Source: Coriobacteriia bacterium
GTDB lineage: Bacteria > Actinomycetota > Coriobacteriia > Anaerosomatales > Anaerosomataceae
Assembly (NCBI GenBank): GCA_016938135.1
Contig: JAFGVD010000015.1
Coordinates: forward strand, 1 to 64,000
DNA: 64,000 nucleotides
Direction: 5' to 3'
Shown here: positions 43,001-51,252 of the stretch, one piece after another
Layout of the letters: every line of letters starts with the position of its first letter
Position numbering within the stretch: the first letter of the stretch is position 1
Translations under genes and position numbers: made by a program
Notes under the pieces: model-generated
Database searches by the model: none
What the model saw: the letters and a program-made list of their open reading frames with translations, nothing else
What the model was told of the DNA's origin: nothing

Positions 43001-45453
43001 ACTTCTGACTGAGCCGAGATGTTGCCCGCTGCATCGTACGCCTTCACTGCGTAGTAGTAGTTCTGGCCGGCGACGCCTGATTCATCGTCGAACGACAACG
43101 AGGTAGTGTTGCCGATAGGCGTGAACGGACCGGCAGGGTTAAGGGCACGCAGCACCGTGTAGCCCACAGGGTCGCCGCTTGAAGCGGCCCACGCGATGGT
43201 GGCGATCGTGGGATCTGCTACACCTGCGGTGAGGGTGCTTATGACGGGGATACTTGGCGGAGTGACATCAAACGAGCTATCCGCGCTATAGAACTCCATC
43301 GTCTGGACATCATTGCTGTTGAGGCCGTCAGAGACCGTCCCGGCCGCTACGCCGAGCGTATAGAGTACATCGGCCGTCTGCGCACTCGTTGTCAGCAGAA
43401 CCGTACGTGAATCCGCCTGCAGCACAGCGCTGGAGACGGTGAGCCCACCGGAGAGCGTGAAACCGCTGGCGTTCTCGAGCGTGACGCTCTCGCTGAAGAT
43501 CGCCTGAACCGTGGTCGAGTCCACGGGCACCAGCGACTGCAAGGTGGGCTTCACATTGTCCACAAGTAGAGAGCTAAGTGCCGAAAGCTCATTGCCGGCC
43601 GCATCACTGAAGAGGGCGGAGACGATGAAAGTGACTCCGTCCGCCTCGGGAACAGTGAACTCCGGGTCCCAAGTGGCAAACCCGGGGCTGGTGGCGGTAG
43701 CATCCGTCCAGACACTGGAGAAGACCCACTCGTCACCATCGAAATCCCAATAGGCATCGTCAGTCGAACGTTTGACCGACACCTTGACCGAGACTATGCC
43801 CGACAACGCATCGGCAGCAGTACCGGTGATCTGGTACTTGGAACCGGGACTCGCCGAGATGCTCGTTCCGGACGAGGGCTGGGTAAGAACGCAGCTCGTG
43901 GAATCAGGTGCCACGTTGTCCGTCACGACGCCTTCGCCCGACATCGTCGACGTCAGCGTGCTGAAGGTCGTCACGACGGCAGGGGCGTTCACACCGATCC
44001 CACCATATTCGATCTGCGAGCCTATACCTTCGCTGTGTTCGCATGAGGCCGCCACATCATAGGCAACCCACACGTCAACATGACCAGCATCCGGGACGAC
44101 GACACTGAGACCCGTGAATGCCGCGTTCGCTCCCGAACCATACGCCATGCTGCCAAGAAGCGTGTCCTCGGTCGCATCAAAGGTTCCGTTGCCATCATCC
44201 AGGTAGATCTTCACCAGTGAGACCGCTGCCGAGGTCAGGGTGTCGGGGCGGTGGACCGTTATCTTGTTGACTGTCACTGCGCCCTGTGAGGCCGCCAGCC
44301 TGATGTTGTCGATCAACACGCTGGTGGCCGGCGATTTCACGTACCTTACCGACGACGGGATATGATCCGCATTGCTCACCGTCAACCTAGGCGTCTTCAC
44401 TGCGAAAACGGTAGGCGAAGCGGGCATCGGCAGCCCGGATATCGTCTGGACGTTCGTGGTGGTGGTCGCCGTGACCTTGGCATCCATGGTGGCGCCATCT
44501 GTCGCACCGGAGGCAACGACATAGGTGACCAGGTACTGCTGCGACGTATCGGTGATCGCCTCGTTCACGGACACGGTCGCGTTGGCACCGGAGAACGTAG
44601 CCGCCGTGGCGTTCAGCTTGACATCGGTGCCTGCAGTCAGCGCCCCGTCGCCATTGACGTCTCTGTAGACATAGACACCGGACACATTGGCCTCGGGAGA
44701 GGTCTTGCTGTTATTCACTGTGAGCGTATTGATGACCGGCCCGGAAGTATCCCCTGCAGTCCTACGCAGTGAAAAGCGGTTGACCACGACCTCCTGCGAT
44801 GGCACTACATCGGCCGCCGTAGGCTGTCCGCCTGTATGCGCCGAGAAAGTGACCGTGTTAGGCGTCGTCGCCGTGTACTCCACGACGATCTCCATCTGGG
44901 TCACGCGGAGGCTTGCGGCATTGGTGAAGCTACCGATCACGATACCTTCAAGAGCCTGGACATCGGCCCAGCTCCAGCTGCCACCACCCGGACGTTCAGT
45001 GAGCGCTTGCTCGAAAGTCTGATATGCCGAAGAAACCGATGACGCCGATGCATAGGTCGTAGAACCGCTCAGGGCAAGACCCAGCTGGATGCTGGCGAAA
45101 GGCGTTCCAACACTCTTGTAGCCTCTTGCCACGACCCGCAGCGTCACCTTGCTGATAGTGCCGGTGGCCGAGGGGTCCGCCAGGCTTACACTTAGCGGGC
45201 TCGTTCCTGATGTGGTGACGTAGGTCGTGTCACCGTCGTTAGCGGAGATCGCCGTAGCGATCGTCCCCGTGTTCGCCGTCCATCCCGACGAACTCACAAC
45301 CGCATCCGGAGCGAGGCTCAGCGTGGCCGCTTGAGCCAGGGAGGTCGCAAAGGCCATGGCACCCGCAACCAGCACAACAAGCCCGACGCGTACCGCGCGG
45401 GCTAGCTTGTCTCCCTTGTGGATCCACCGACTCAAGCGCATACCCCCATGCAT
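40090..45453 (-). CDS. Giant exported multihaem cytochrome c, 19 CxxCH motifs
   Basis: A 1787-aa protein with an N-terminal signal peptide (KLARAVRVGLVVLVAGAMAFATSLAQA). Residues about 40-820 hold beta-rich repeats with Ca-site-like loops (RDVNGDGALTAGTD, LDDGNGTFDATED), an Ig-like region, and a fibronectin III domain (PPSIPVISTLTAG to AYDAAGNISAQS). Residues about 840-1740 hold 19 CxxCH motifs, from CKMCHS to CYRCHT, many followed by PH or PHG as in the doubled-CXXCH group. There is no LPXTG motif and no C-terminal helix. Translation may start at the ATG at 45453 (GGTGA upstream) or at 45441. resB follows. A TGTGA-N6-TCACA palindrome lies about 40 bases upstream. Confidence 0.93.
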   Translation of the reverse strand: MHGGMRLSRWIHKGDKLARAVRVGLVVLVAGAMAFATSLAQAATLSLAPDAVVSSSGWTANTGTIATAISANDGDTTYVTTSGTSPLSVSLADPSATGTISKVTLRVVARGYKSVGTPFASIQLGLALSGSTTYASASSVSSAYQTFEQALTERPGGGSWSWADVQALEGIVIGSFTNAASLRVTQMEIVVEYTATTPNTVTFSAHTGGQPTAADVVPSQEVVVNRFSLRRTAGDTSGPVINTLTVNNSKTSPEANVSGVYVYRDVNGDGALTAGTDVKLNATAATFSGANATVSVNEAITDTSQQYLVTYVVASGATDGATMDAKVTATTTTNVQTISGLPMPASPTVFAVKTPRLTVSNADHIPSSVRYVKSPATSVLIDNIRLAASQGAVTVNKITVHRPDTLTSAAVSLVKIYLDDGNGTFDATEDTLLGSMAYGSGANAAFTGLSVVVPDAGHVDVWVAYDVAASCEHSEGIGSQIEYGGIGVNAPAVVTTFSTLTSTMSGEGVVTDNVAPDSTSCVLTQPSSGTSISASPGSKYQITGTAADALSGIVSVKVSVKRSTDDAYWDFDGDEWVFSSVWTDATATSPGFATWDPEFTVPEADGVTFIVSALFSDAAGNELSALSSLLVDNVKPTLQSLVPVDSTTVQAIFSESVTLENASGFTLSGGLTVSSAVLQADSRTVLLTTSAQTADVLYTLGVAAGTVSDGLNSNDVQTMEFYSADSSFDVTPPSIPVISTLTAGVADPTIATIAWAASSGDPVGYTVLRALNPAGPFTPIGNTTSLSFDDESGVAGQNYYYAVKAYDAAGNISAQSEVAGPVSAAWEPPSPHGTYTTGTALCKMCHSVHEAADAGILMRQTGSTPGQTSVCLTCHDGTLAEKNVESGENSFDAAMPSGHSVEEAATDGDLTDVCTNCHSPHLDPATRTMLPAQTVNGVAVASVGNDWCLACHNGTNDWYSGTETYDVTSPTRDATGYPVVGTFPGYLSDANNPHATIPASAADPARVEGDCLYCHVSHRADNDYDGLVSTFTTTDFTLCFDCHDGTTTGYNIKQYYPSTAGGGATQTTSTRFGHKIESDTGTLPAESALPCYDCHNPHGSATPNGLLVITQTSADTTIAVGDSNGELDLTDALGVREFCFTCHTTCGSSSGNTDAYGWNGSAYAVVSAGAEIEGIDRTVRSGVVGLKVPELSGHYRDDSASCLTCHGTMTADSGINVHNPGSGVSPGGMDCYLCHSAYSVMDSSTDTYHHAMDTDDVRGSDMAPGATATYPISDNKLACVSCHTDHNYFTDKSTNLRTSIDDNTGTAASTDYSSSAPYGICVSCHDVAQTKSTQQKVGGSEATPVISGSTYAGKAHDYAVNSVAKVGYDDGSAFQANCTKCHTDSAGTSAWFQTGTYKIGTHTSAESRIAAALGATGSPTEENLCFACHTGSTLSDGYGVKTMSARSQSVSLLFGSSYANTTSPWSIKKHGVGTYSGVHESDETQAEISANKHVECEDCHDAHATGNGVSGSTIHTTGTSTIASGSPLWGAWGQEPTYSPGANWTAPTGYTKTTTASSKYAEYQICFKCHSGANTNVTSWGGTGANLWTNVALDFNPNNASYHPVVAPLGSTKALNADWMDTGWKAVGTQTMYCSDCHGPRSTDSAAVGPHGSSLPHMLKGYWPFTSTGTPYTINGLAAGTQTGLLCDNCHNGFSDNRAHTASTGAHASAACYRCHTIVPHGSKLGRLIADANGTMPSRYAYLGDKTTVYVSNYSVSYTFMTKNNCTVTTASGCGSHVVYDGTDTGW

Positions 45454-45493
45454 GCTCTAATCACCGATGCAACAGTCGTGCATCGTCACCATA

Positions 45494-45513
45494 GATGTGA
45501 ATCGTGTCACATC
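45494..45513. promoter_or_regulatory. Palindromic Crp/Rex-type operator upstream of the giant cytochrome
   Basis: GATGTGA-ATCGTG-TCACATC is a perfect 7-bp inverted repeat with a 6-base spacer, 41 bases before the giant cytochrome start. It fits the Crp/FNR-family TGTGA-N6-TCACA pattern exactly and the Rex pattern TGTGAA-N4-TTCACA with one mismatch (GTCACA). Confidence 0.65.
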
Positions 45514-45579
45514 CCATAGTGACATCTTCGGCAGCTTCTTACCAGGTCTTAACGCTCCTCAGAAGCGCGATGTATCGGT

Positions 45580-46572
45580 CTACTCGGCAACAGGCAAGCG
45601 CACGTTGTAGACCACTATCTTGCCGGTGTCAGCATCTGTCACATATAGACGCTGATCGGCGTCGATCCAGCACGCGTCGCGGGGGCTTGAGAGCGCCGCA
45701 TCCGGGTCCGTCAAATCAGCAGTCCAGATGCGGCGAATGCCGTCGTCGGCCACCACAGAAACACGTTTGCCGAACGTCTCTATCACGAACTCCTCGGAGT
45801 CTATTCCCTGCAAGACTCCGCGTGGCAGCGAGTAGCGCTCAGAGAGGCTACGGACGAGTCTGCCGCTTTGCGCGTCCAACACCACCACGCGTCCCGCGTT
45901 CGAGTCCGCAACATGCAGCCCGTCATCCGCAAGGAACATGCCTCCGCAGTAAGTCAGCGCCGGCATCAGTTCCTGCCCGAGCGTTCGCAGGTACCGACCA
46001 TCATCTGCCGAGAACACCAGGATCGTATGGCTCGCCCCATCGGCGACGAAGAGCTCGCCATCGGCGAATGCGAGAGCCGTTGGCTGCAACGGGACAATCT
46101 CGGCGTCATCTCCCAAGATCATCAGAAGCTCCGCGTTCTTGCGCGTGCTCAACACGAGTACTCGCAACGAAGCGCTGTCAATGACCGCGATACGGTGATC
46201 ATCCAAGACGGCGACGTCTGACGGGTAGGCGCTGCTGGCACCCTCGGCAACCGGGATCTGGATGTCATCCAGCCGTCGGGCATCCAGCGTGAACACCGCG
46301 ACCTTGCCGGCGTCTGACTCGGCTATGTAGAGGTTCTTGCCGTCCGAGTCGATGCCCATGGGGCCCTGCAATGCCGTATCCTCGGGCGCCGGAAATCGAC
46401 CGGCGTACATGATCTCTTCGGTGGAGCCTTCAGGAAACCCGGGGAATTCCACCCCCCCGCCTGCAGGCTGCAGCACCCAATAGAGGAGGGCTGCAGTGCC
46501 AAGAGCGAGCACAAGCGCGAGCGCGACAAGGAATGCCCGGTGCTTGGGAGAGTCGCTCATATTCAGGCGCAT
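45580..46572 (-). CDS. Membrane-anchored NHL-repeat beta-propeller protein
   Basis: A 330-aa protein from the ATG at 46572 with GAGGAG six bases upstream. One N-terminal helix (AFLVALALVLALGTAALLYWVL) is followed by an exported NHL-type propeller: GPMGIDSDGKNLYIAESDAGKVAVF, YPSDVAVLDDHRIAVIDSA, PTALAFADGELFVADGASHTILVF, DGLHVADSNAGRVVVLD, and a last SPRDACWIDADQRLYVTDADTGKIVVYN. There are no haem motifs. It is divergent from the 12-haem gene at 46732 and resembles the NHL proteins at 50041 and 53729. It may be a scaffold for cytochromes. Confidence 0.85.
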   Translation of the reverse strand: MRLNMSDSPKHRAFLVALALVLALGTAALLYWVLQPAGGGVEFPGFPEGSTEEIMYAGRFPAPEDTALQGPMGIDSDGKNLYIAESDAGKVAVFTLDARRLDDIQIPVAEGASSAYPSDVAVLDDHRIAVIDSASLRVLVLSTRKNAELLMILGDDAEIVPLQPTALAFADGELFVADGASHTILVFSADDGRYLRTLGQELMPALTYCGGMFLADDGLHVADSNAGRVVVLDAQSGRLVRSLSERYSLPRGVLQGIDSEEFVIETFGKRVSVVADDGIRRIWTADLTDPDAALSSPRDACWIDADQRLYVTDADTGKIVVYNVRLPVAE

Positions 46573-46731
46573 GCTGGGCTCCTCGGCAGGTCTAGGCACG
46601 ATTAGTTGATAGTATCGCAAAACGCCGCCGGAGCTCAGGCATGGCGTCCTGGCATCAACGCAGTCAGCCGTCTATCATGAAATGACTGCTTACCTGACCT
46701 CACTGCGACCAATGTCGCCCGGCGCGGATGG

Positions 46732-47703
46732 ATGCCCTTCAACGTGAGAAAACCGAAGTTCCGCCTGGTTATCTCCATAGCATTGCTCATAGGGTTGCTG
46801 CTCGTTGTGACGGCCATCGTCGGATCGTCACCCACGGCATGTGGCGCGTGCCACACTATGTCTCCTTACACGGAGGCACTACAGGAGTCCGCCCATTCGG
46901 ACATAGCCTGCTACGAATGCCACCTTCCTGCGGGCGCATGGGACTGGCCGGCGTTCAAGACGCATGAAGTCCTTGGGATGTACCCGGCTTCCATCATCAA
47001 GGCAAGGCTCGACGGCGCAGCAACGATGACCTCCCGGACCGCATGTCTGAAGTGCCACTCCGAGGTGCTCGAGGACGTCATCGAAGCCGGGGGTATCCGC
47101 ATCCAGCATGACTCATGCGCGCCTGAGGGCTCGTGCGATAGCTGTCACAGCACCGTAGCGCATGGCGAGAGCACGCGGTGGATCTTGGAACCCGCCATGG
47201 AGGACTGCATCGGCTGCCACCGGGACGAGAAAGCGCCAACCACATGCGACCTGTGCCACGCGGGCAAGACCACCGCAGAGCGCCTCTCAAGGGGCTCATG
47301 GGCGATCACTCACGGTCCGGAGTGGGAGACCACGCACGGCATGGGGGATCTACGTACGTGCGACGCCTGCCACGATGACAAGAAGTGTGCCTCCTGTCAC
47401 GACATCAAGCTGCCCCACCCGATGGACTTCGGGTCCACCCACCCTGCAGTCGCACTAGAGAACCCCGAGTCGTGCGAGACCTGTCACGACAGCGTTGCTT
47501 TGTGCGATGCATGTCACGGCATATCGATGCCTCACCCCGAGGGCTTCTTGTCAGAGCACTCCAAGATTGCCACCGGCACCGACGATGCGGTCTGCATCAG
47601 ATGCCACAAAGAAGCAGACTGCGTACGTTGCCACGTGGCACACACCCATCCGGGATCGACCGACGGACTGATCGGCGCCGGCCTCCCTGAGACGGGGAGG
47701 TGA
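46732..47703 (+). CDS. Membrane-anchored dodecahaem cytochrome, NapC/NirT-like N-terminus
   Basis: A 323-aa protein with one N-terminal helix (RLVISIALLIGLLLVVTAIVG) and 12 CxxCH motifs. The first two (CGACHTMSPYTEALQESAHSDIACYECH-like) match the NapC/NirT/NrfH pattern for a quinol-oxidising cytochrome. The rest (CLKCH, CDSCH, CIGCH, CDLCH, CDACH, CASCH, CETCH, CDACH, CIRCH, CVRCH) extend it well past the four haems of NapC. I infer transfer of electrons from menaquinol to other cytochromes. It is followed after four bases by a second 12-haem gene. The ribosome site is weak, so an internal GTG start is possible. Confidence 0.88.
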   Translation: MPFNVRKPKFRLVISIALLIGLLLVVTAIVGSSPTACGACHTMSPYTEALQESAHSDIACYECHLPAGAWDWPAFKTHEVLGMYPASIIKARLDGAATMTSRTACLKCHSEVLEDVIEAGGIRIQHDSCAPEGSCDSCHSTVAHGESTRWILEPAMEDCIGCHRDEKAPTTCDLCHAGKTTAERLSRGSWAITHGPEWETTHGMGDLRTCDACHDDKKCASCHDIKLPHPMDFGSTHPAVALENPESCETCHDSVALCDACHGISMPHPEGFLSEHSKIATGTDDAVCIRCHKEADCVRCHVAHTHPGSTDGLIGAGLPETGR

Positions 47704-47707
47704 CGGG

Positions 47708-48802
47708 GTGCAGGAGTACATCGACCAGATAGCCGACGTCATCGGCAACCCGACATCCAACCTCGTGGTCGCAGCACTGCTCCTGGCGGCTGTCACGCTC
47801 ATCGTGCTGATCCTCATCCTGGTGGCGCTGATCTTCCTCATGCCATCGCGGCACCACGACGAGGACGATGAGGGCGACCAGGACGATGAGGACATTCCCG
47901 AGAAGCCAACGCCTGCTCCTAAGCGAGAGGCACGCAAGCCTCTTCCCCGGAAACTGCAGATCTGGCTGTTTGTCGGCATCACGGCGGCGACAATCGCCAC
48001 TGCGTACGGCGTGACCTCAAGCGATGACTATTGCGCGAACACCTGCCACGTGATGGCGCCTTCGGTGGCCTCCTGGAACGAGGGGGCGCACAGCGGCATC
48101 TCTTGCGTCCGATGCCATGAAGGCAGGCTGGTGGTCTCGGCAGCATCCGGAAGCATGTCGCGGCTGCGCCAGCTTGCCGCACAGCTTGAGGGGAAAGAGC
48201 CCGTCTCGGCAGTCGTGTCATCGCGCACGTGCCTGAGCTGCCACGCAGCGCAGCTAGAGGGCTCGGTGGAGACGTCATCCGGGATCATAGTGAGCCACGC
48301 CGAACCGCTTGAAGCGGGCATGAGCTGCGATACATGCCACACCGCGGTGGCACATGAGCGCGAGGTCGCATCGCAAGCCACCATCATGACGCAGTGCCTG
48401 ACATGCCACGAAGGCACGAAGGCTTCCGCCGAGTGCTCCACGTGCCATACGGGAGATCCGGGAGCCACTCCTGTGTTCGAGCGCATCTACACGAGCACTG
48501 AGCTCCCGCAGCCCACCTGCGGCGGTTGCCATTCCGAGGAGAGCTGCGATGCGTGCCACGGCATACGGATGCCGCATTCGCAGGCATTCATCGAGGGAGA
48601 GCATGCCAAAGATGCCGGCTTCTACCGCAAAGAGGTGTGCTGGAACTGCCACCTGAAGACCGACTGCGGCGCATGCCACGGGGACTTCGACAACTCGCAC
48701 CCCGGGGACTTCTTCCAGACGCACAAGACGCTCTCACGCGAGTCCACGTGCAACACATGCCATCGCAACCATGAAGGTCCGTTCTGCGACAGGTGCCACT
48801 AG
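47708..48802 (+). CDS. Membrane dodecahaem cytochrome with one CX3CH site
   Basis: A 364-aa protein from the GTG at 47708, preceded by GGAGGTGA. Two N-terminal helices (about residues 18-45 and 84-104) flank an acidic loop DDEGDQDDEDIPEK. The first haem site is CANTCHVMAP, which is CX3CH, followed by 11 CxxCH motifs ending CDRCH at the C-terminus. The first pair (CANTCH...CVRCH) again resembles NapC/NirT. The last haem motif is the final five residues of the protein. It probably works with the gene upstream in the same operon. Confidence 0.87.
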   Translation: MQEYIDQIADVIGNPTSNLVVAALLLAAVTLIVLILILVALIFLMPSRHHDEDDEGDQDDEDIPEKPTPAPKREARKPLPRKLQIWLFVGITAATIATAYGVTSSDDYCANTCHVMAPSVASWNEGAHSGISCVRCHEGRLVVSAASGSMSRLRQLAAQLEGKEPVSAVVSSRTCLSCHAAQLEGSVETSSGIIVSHAEPLEAGMSCDTCHTAVAHEREVASQATIMTQCLTCHEGTKASAECSTCHTGDPGATPVFERIYTSTELPQPTCGGCHSEESCDACHGIRMPHSQAFIEGEHAKDAGFYRKEVCWNCHLKTDCGACHGDFDNSHPGDFFQTHKTLSRESTCNTCHRNHEGPFCDRCH

Positions 48803-48887
48803 GCGGCTGAACAGCGGCGAGTGGCAGGATCCATCAGGCAACCGGGCCTCGCCCTCAGGAGAGACAAGACGCCACGACATGACAGAA

Positions 48888-48913
48888 ACGGCCCCCTCTT
48901 GCGAGGGGGCCGT
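48888..48913. terminator. Strong hairpin terminator between convergent cytochrome genes
   Basis: ACGGCCCCCTC and GAGGGGGCCGT form a perfect 11-bp stem with a TTGC loop, between the plus-strand 12-haem gene and the minus-strand hexahaem gene. On the minus strand it is followed by TTTCTGTC, and on the plus by AACTCTTG. It could stop transcription from both sides. Confidence 0.8.
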
Positions 48914-48945
48914 AACTCTTGTGCTAAAGCCTGTTGAATCCGACT

Positions 48946-49851
48946 CTAGAAGTCGAGACCAACACCTGTGGATGCGTCAGCACGGTGGCACTTCAAGCAC
49001 GCGCCGTCCTCGGAAGGATCGGCCGCACCCGTTGCGCTACCCACTGAAGCGAAGTTGACCGCGCTCAACAGGAAGCGATTGCCGCTCGTGTAGTGCGGGA
49101 AGTTGTCGGCAGCAGAGGCGCCGTCGGTCTCGCCCGCATCGTGACAGCTACGGCAATACGTGCTCGGTGCCCACGCAACAGTCGAATTGGCCGCGATTGT
49201 CGCCTTACTGTTCGCATAGTTGGCTGTGGCGTCACCCATGATGTGCATGTTTGCAGTAGCGTCGTCATCGTAGTCATTGGCCCAGTACGTGTGGCACTGC
49301 GAGCAGAACGCCGTGACGACACCATTGCGATCAGTACCGGTTGTGAAGTCGTAGGTCGTCTCAGCTGCAGTCACAGTACCGGACTGACCTCCGATAGCGG
49401 ACTTCAGGATCTTGGTGTTGATGTCACCTGCCGCGGTCGTTGAGATCGCACCTGCACCGTGAACGGTGTGGCAGTCGACGCACGTAGAACCGGAGCCTGC
49501 ATAGTGGTTGTTCTCGTAGTCGGTGGTGTAGTTTGCAGCGACGCTGTCGTACACCTTGACACTGGACACGGAGTTGGTGATATGGCAATACTCGCACGCG
49601 TTTGCAACCGTACCGCGCAGCAGTACTTCACCGCCGGCAGTCGCACGGTGGACCGCATGGCAGACAGCGCACTTGACGGTAGTCGTGCCATAGCCTGCAT
49701 GCGGGGTCTGAACAGTGGCGTTGGCACCAGTAGTGCCCCAAGCGGAGTACTGGTCGCCGTCAACGCCTGCGACGGCAAGTGCTGTGCCGGCGAACATCAT
49801 GGTGAACGCGCAAGCAAGTACAAGTACGATGGCTAGCTTCTTACTAGTCAT
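48946..49851 (-). CDS. Exported hexahaem cytochrome c
   Basis: A 301-aa secreted protein from the ATG at 49851, six bases after GGGAG. The track ATG at 49881 has GGAGGTG about 11 bases upstream and is an alternative. The signal peptide is KKLAIVLVLACAFTMMFAGTALA. Six CxxCH motifs are present: CAVCH, CEYCH, CVDCH, CSQCH, CRSCH and CLKCH. Extra His residues (AVHRA, TVHGAG, MHIMG, FPHYTSG) could be distal ligands. There is no membrane anchor. It has size and haem number similar to filament-forming cytochromes such as OmcS, but there is no direct sequence evidence for that. An exact Crp/Rex-type palindrome lies 100 bases upstream. Confidence 0.88.
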   Translation of the reverse strand: MTSKKLAIVLVLACAFTMMFAGTALAVAGVDGDQYSAWGTTGANATVQTPHAGYGTTTVKCAVCHAVHRATAGGEVLLRGTVANACEYCHITNSVSSVKVYDSVAANYTTDYENNHYAGSGSTCVDCHTVHGAGAISTTAAGDINTKILKSAIGGQSGTVTAAETTYDFTTGTDRNGVVTAFCSQCHTYWANDYDDDATANMHIMGDATANYANSKATIAANSTVAWAPSTYCRSCHDAGETDGASAADNFPHYTSGNRFLLSAVNFASVGSATGAADPSEDGACLKCHRADASTGVGLDF

Positions 49852-49950
49852 TGAATCTCCCTTCGAATGAATCCCCATCATAATTTGATTTCACCTCCCC
49901 CGTTGAAGAATCAGATACTCGCAAAGCGAGGAATCTCCCCATTCACCCCA

Positions 49951-49970
49951 GCTGTGAATTGCTTCACAGC
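49951..49970. promoter_or_regulatory. Perfect Crp/Rex-type operator upstream of the hexahaem cytochrome
   Basis: GCTGTGA-ATTGCT-TCACAGC is a perfect 7-bp inverted repeat with a 6-base spacer. It fits TGTGA-N6-TCACA and also the Rex pattern TGTGAA-N4-TTCACA with no mismatch. It lies 100 bases upstream of the hexahaem gene start and about 70 bases past the convergent-side NHL gene end. I see no confident promoter hexamers in 49852-50040. Confidence 0.7.
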
Positions 49971-50040
49971 CCTTAAGAACACTATCGGCAGACTACCACT
50001 CACCGATAACGGCAAACAAGCAAAACGACCTATCTACCCA

Positions 50041-51252
50041 TCAGAAATTGTCATCCGGGTGTTCGCCGACCTCCATATTCGAGAGCTCGGACGACTTTCG
50101 ACTCTTGGATACCTTCATCATGACCGCCACGAAAAGCAGCAATACGAGCGGAACCGCGCAGACCCACACTGGTCCCACGAGCGCCCTGCGCACCGTAGGG
50201 CCAAGCTCTGTAGATCCGCTGTCTGGTATGCGAACGATCTGAACCCGAGCGTTGGCGGTGTCAGCCACAACGAACCAATCGCGCTCAGTGTCATAGGCGA
50301 TGCCTGTTGGGTATGCAAAGAGACCGTCGCTTTCGCCGAAATCTCCGTAACGGTCGATTATCGAACCGTCGGTCTTATCGACAACGACCATGTTGAAACC
50401 GAACGGATCCACCAAAACGAGGCGTTCATTTGCATCCATACACATACCGGCGGGCAGCTGAAGCCCTGTGCCGCTGGTCTCCTCGGAGGTCTCCTCACCC
50501 ATGGCCTGATTGCCTCCGCCGGTGATACCTGCATCTGTCGTCCAGAGAAGATCTCCTTCCGAGCTGAAGGCCTTGACCCTGGCGTTAAGAGTGTCTGCAA
50601 CATAGATGACACCGTCGGCGTCAACGACGATTCCTTGCGGCAAATCCAGCTGCTCCAGCGAACTGCCTCTCCCACCCCAGCTCCCCACGGATTCGCCCTC
50701 GACAGTGAACACCGATACACCGGCCGGCCCCGTGACATACACACGGTCTCCCGCCACCTCGCAATCAAGCGGCTGACTGACCTCCCATGATCGAAGCAGT
50801 TCACCTTGCCGACTCAAGACAAGCAGGCGATCAGCGCCGTTGGCGCACACGTAGACCTCGCCGTCCTGACTCACAGAGATGCCCTTGGGCACCACCCAAG
50901 GGATATCCGCGACCACGCCAGAGAGCTCAATTCGGCGTCGAAGCGTGCCGTCGGGCCCAAACTCGAAGATCGAATTCAGCTGGGTGTCACTCACCCAGAT
51001 CGCACCGCCGGAAGATATCTCAACGTGATCGGGCGCGATAAACTGCTCTTCCGCAGACGGGCCGAATCCATAGATCGAACGAACCCACTCCAGACCCTCC
51101 GGCAGACGAACCTCATCAGGACTCCCCACTGGCTCCAGAAGAGTAGCGATGAAGTAGCCCAGCCCACCAAGCAGCATGAGCAATACCAGCAGTATCGCGA
51201 TGAGCCCAGCCCGCAGGCCCATACGATTGCCGCCTGCGCTATGACTACTCAT
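50041..51252 (-). CDS. NHL-repeat beta-propeller protein with two membrane anchors
   Basis: A 403-aa protein from the ATG at 51252, overlapping the TPR gene end by eight bases. An N-terminal helix (LRAGLIAILLVLLMLLGGLGYFIATLL) and a C-terminal one (GPVWVCAVPLVLLLFVAVMM) enclose an exported propeller. NHL strands include APDHVEISSGGAIWVSDTQLNSIFEF, LPQGIVVDADGVIYVADTLNARVKAF and YPTGIAYDTERDWFVVADTANARVQIV. A Glu/Thr/Ser stretch (EETSEETSGT) interrupts it, at a place matching the TS-rich insert of its paralogue at 53729. No haem motifs. Confidence 0.86.
   Translation of the reverse strand: MSSHSAGGNRMGLRAGLIAILLVLLMLLGGLGYFIATLLEPVGSPDEVRLPEGLEWVRSIYGFGPSAEEQFIAPDHVEISSGGAIWVSDTQLNSIFEFGPDGTLRRRIELSGVVADIPWVVPKGISVSQDGEVYVCANGADRLLVLSRQGELLRSWEVSQPLDCEVAGDRVYVTGPAGVSVFTVEGESVGSWGGRGSSLEQLDLPQGIVVDADGVIYVADTLNARVKAFSSEGDLLWTTDAGITGGGNQAMGEETSEETSGTGLQLPAGMCMDANERLVLVDPFGFNMVVVDKTDGSIIDRYGDFGESDGLFAYPTGIAYDTERDWFVVADTANARVQIVRIPDSGSTELGPTVRRALVGPVWVCAVPLVLLLFVAVMMKVSKSRKSSELSNMEVGEHPDDNF

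Noticed and set aside
40090-45453. LPXTG-type cell-wall anchor in the giant cytochrome
   Set aside because: I looked for an LPXTG motif followed by a helix and basic tail at the C-terminus and found none; the end reads VVYDGTDTGW.
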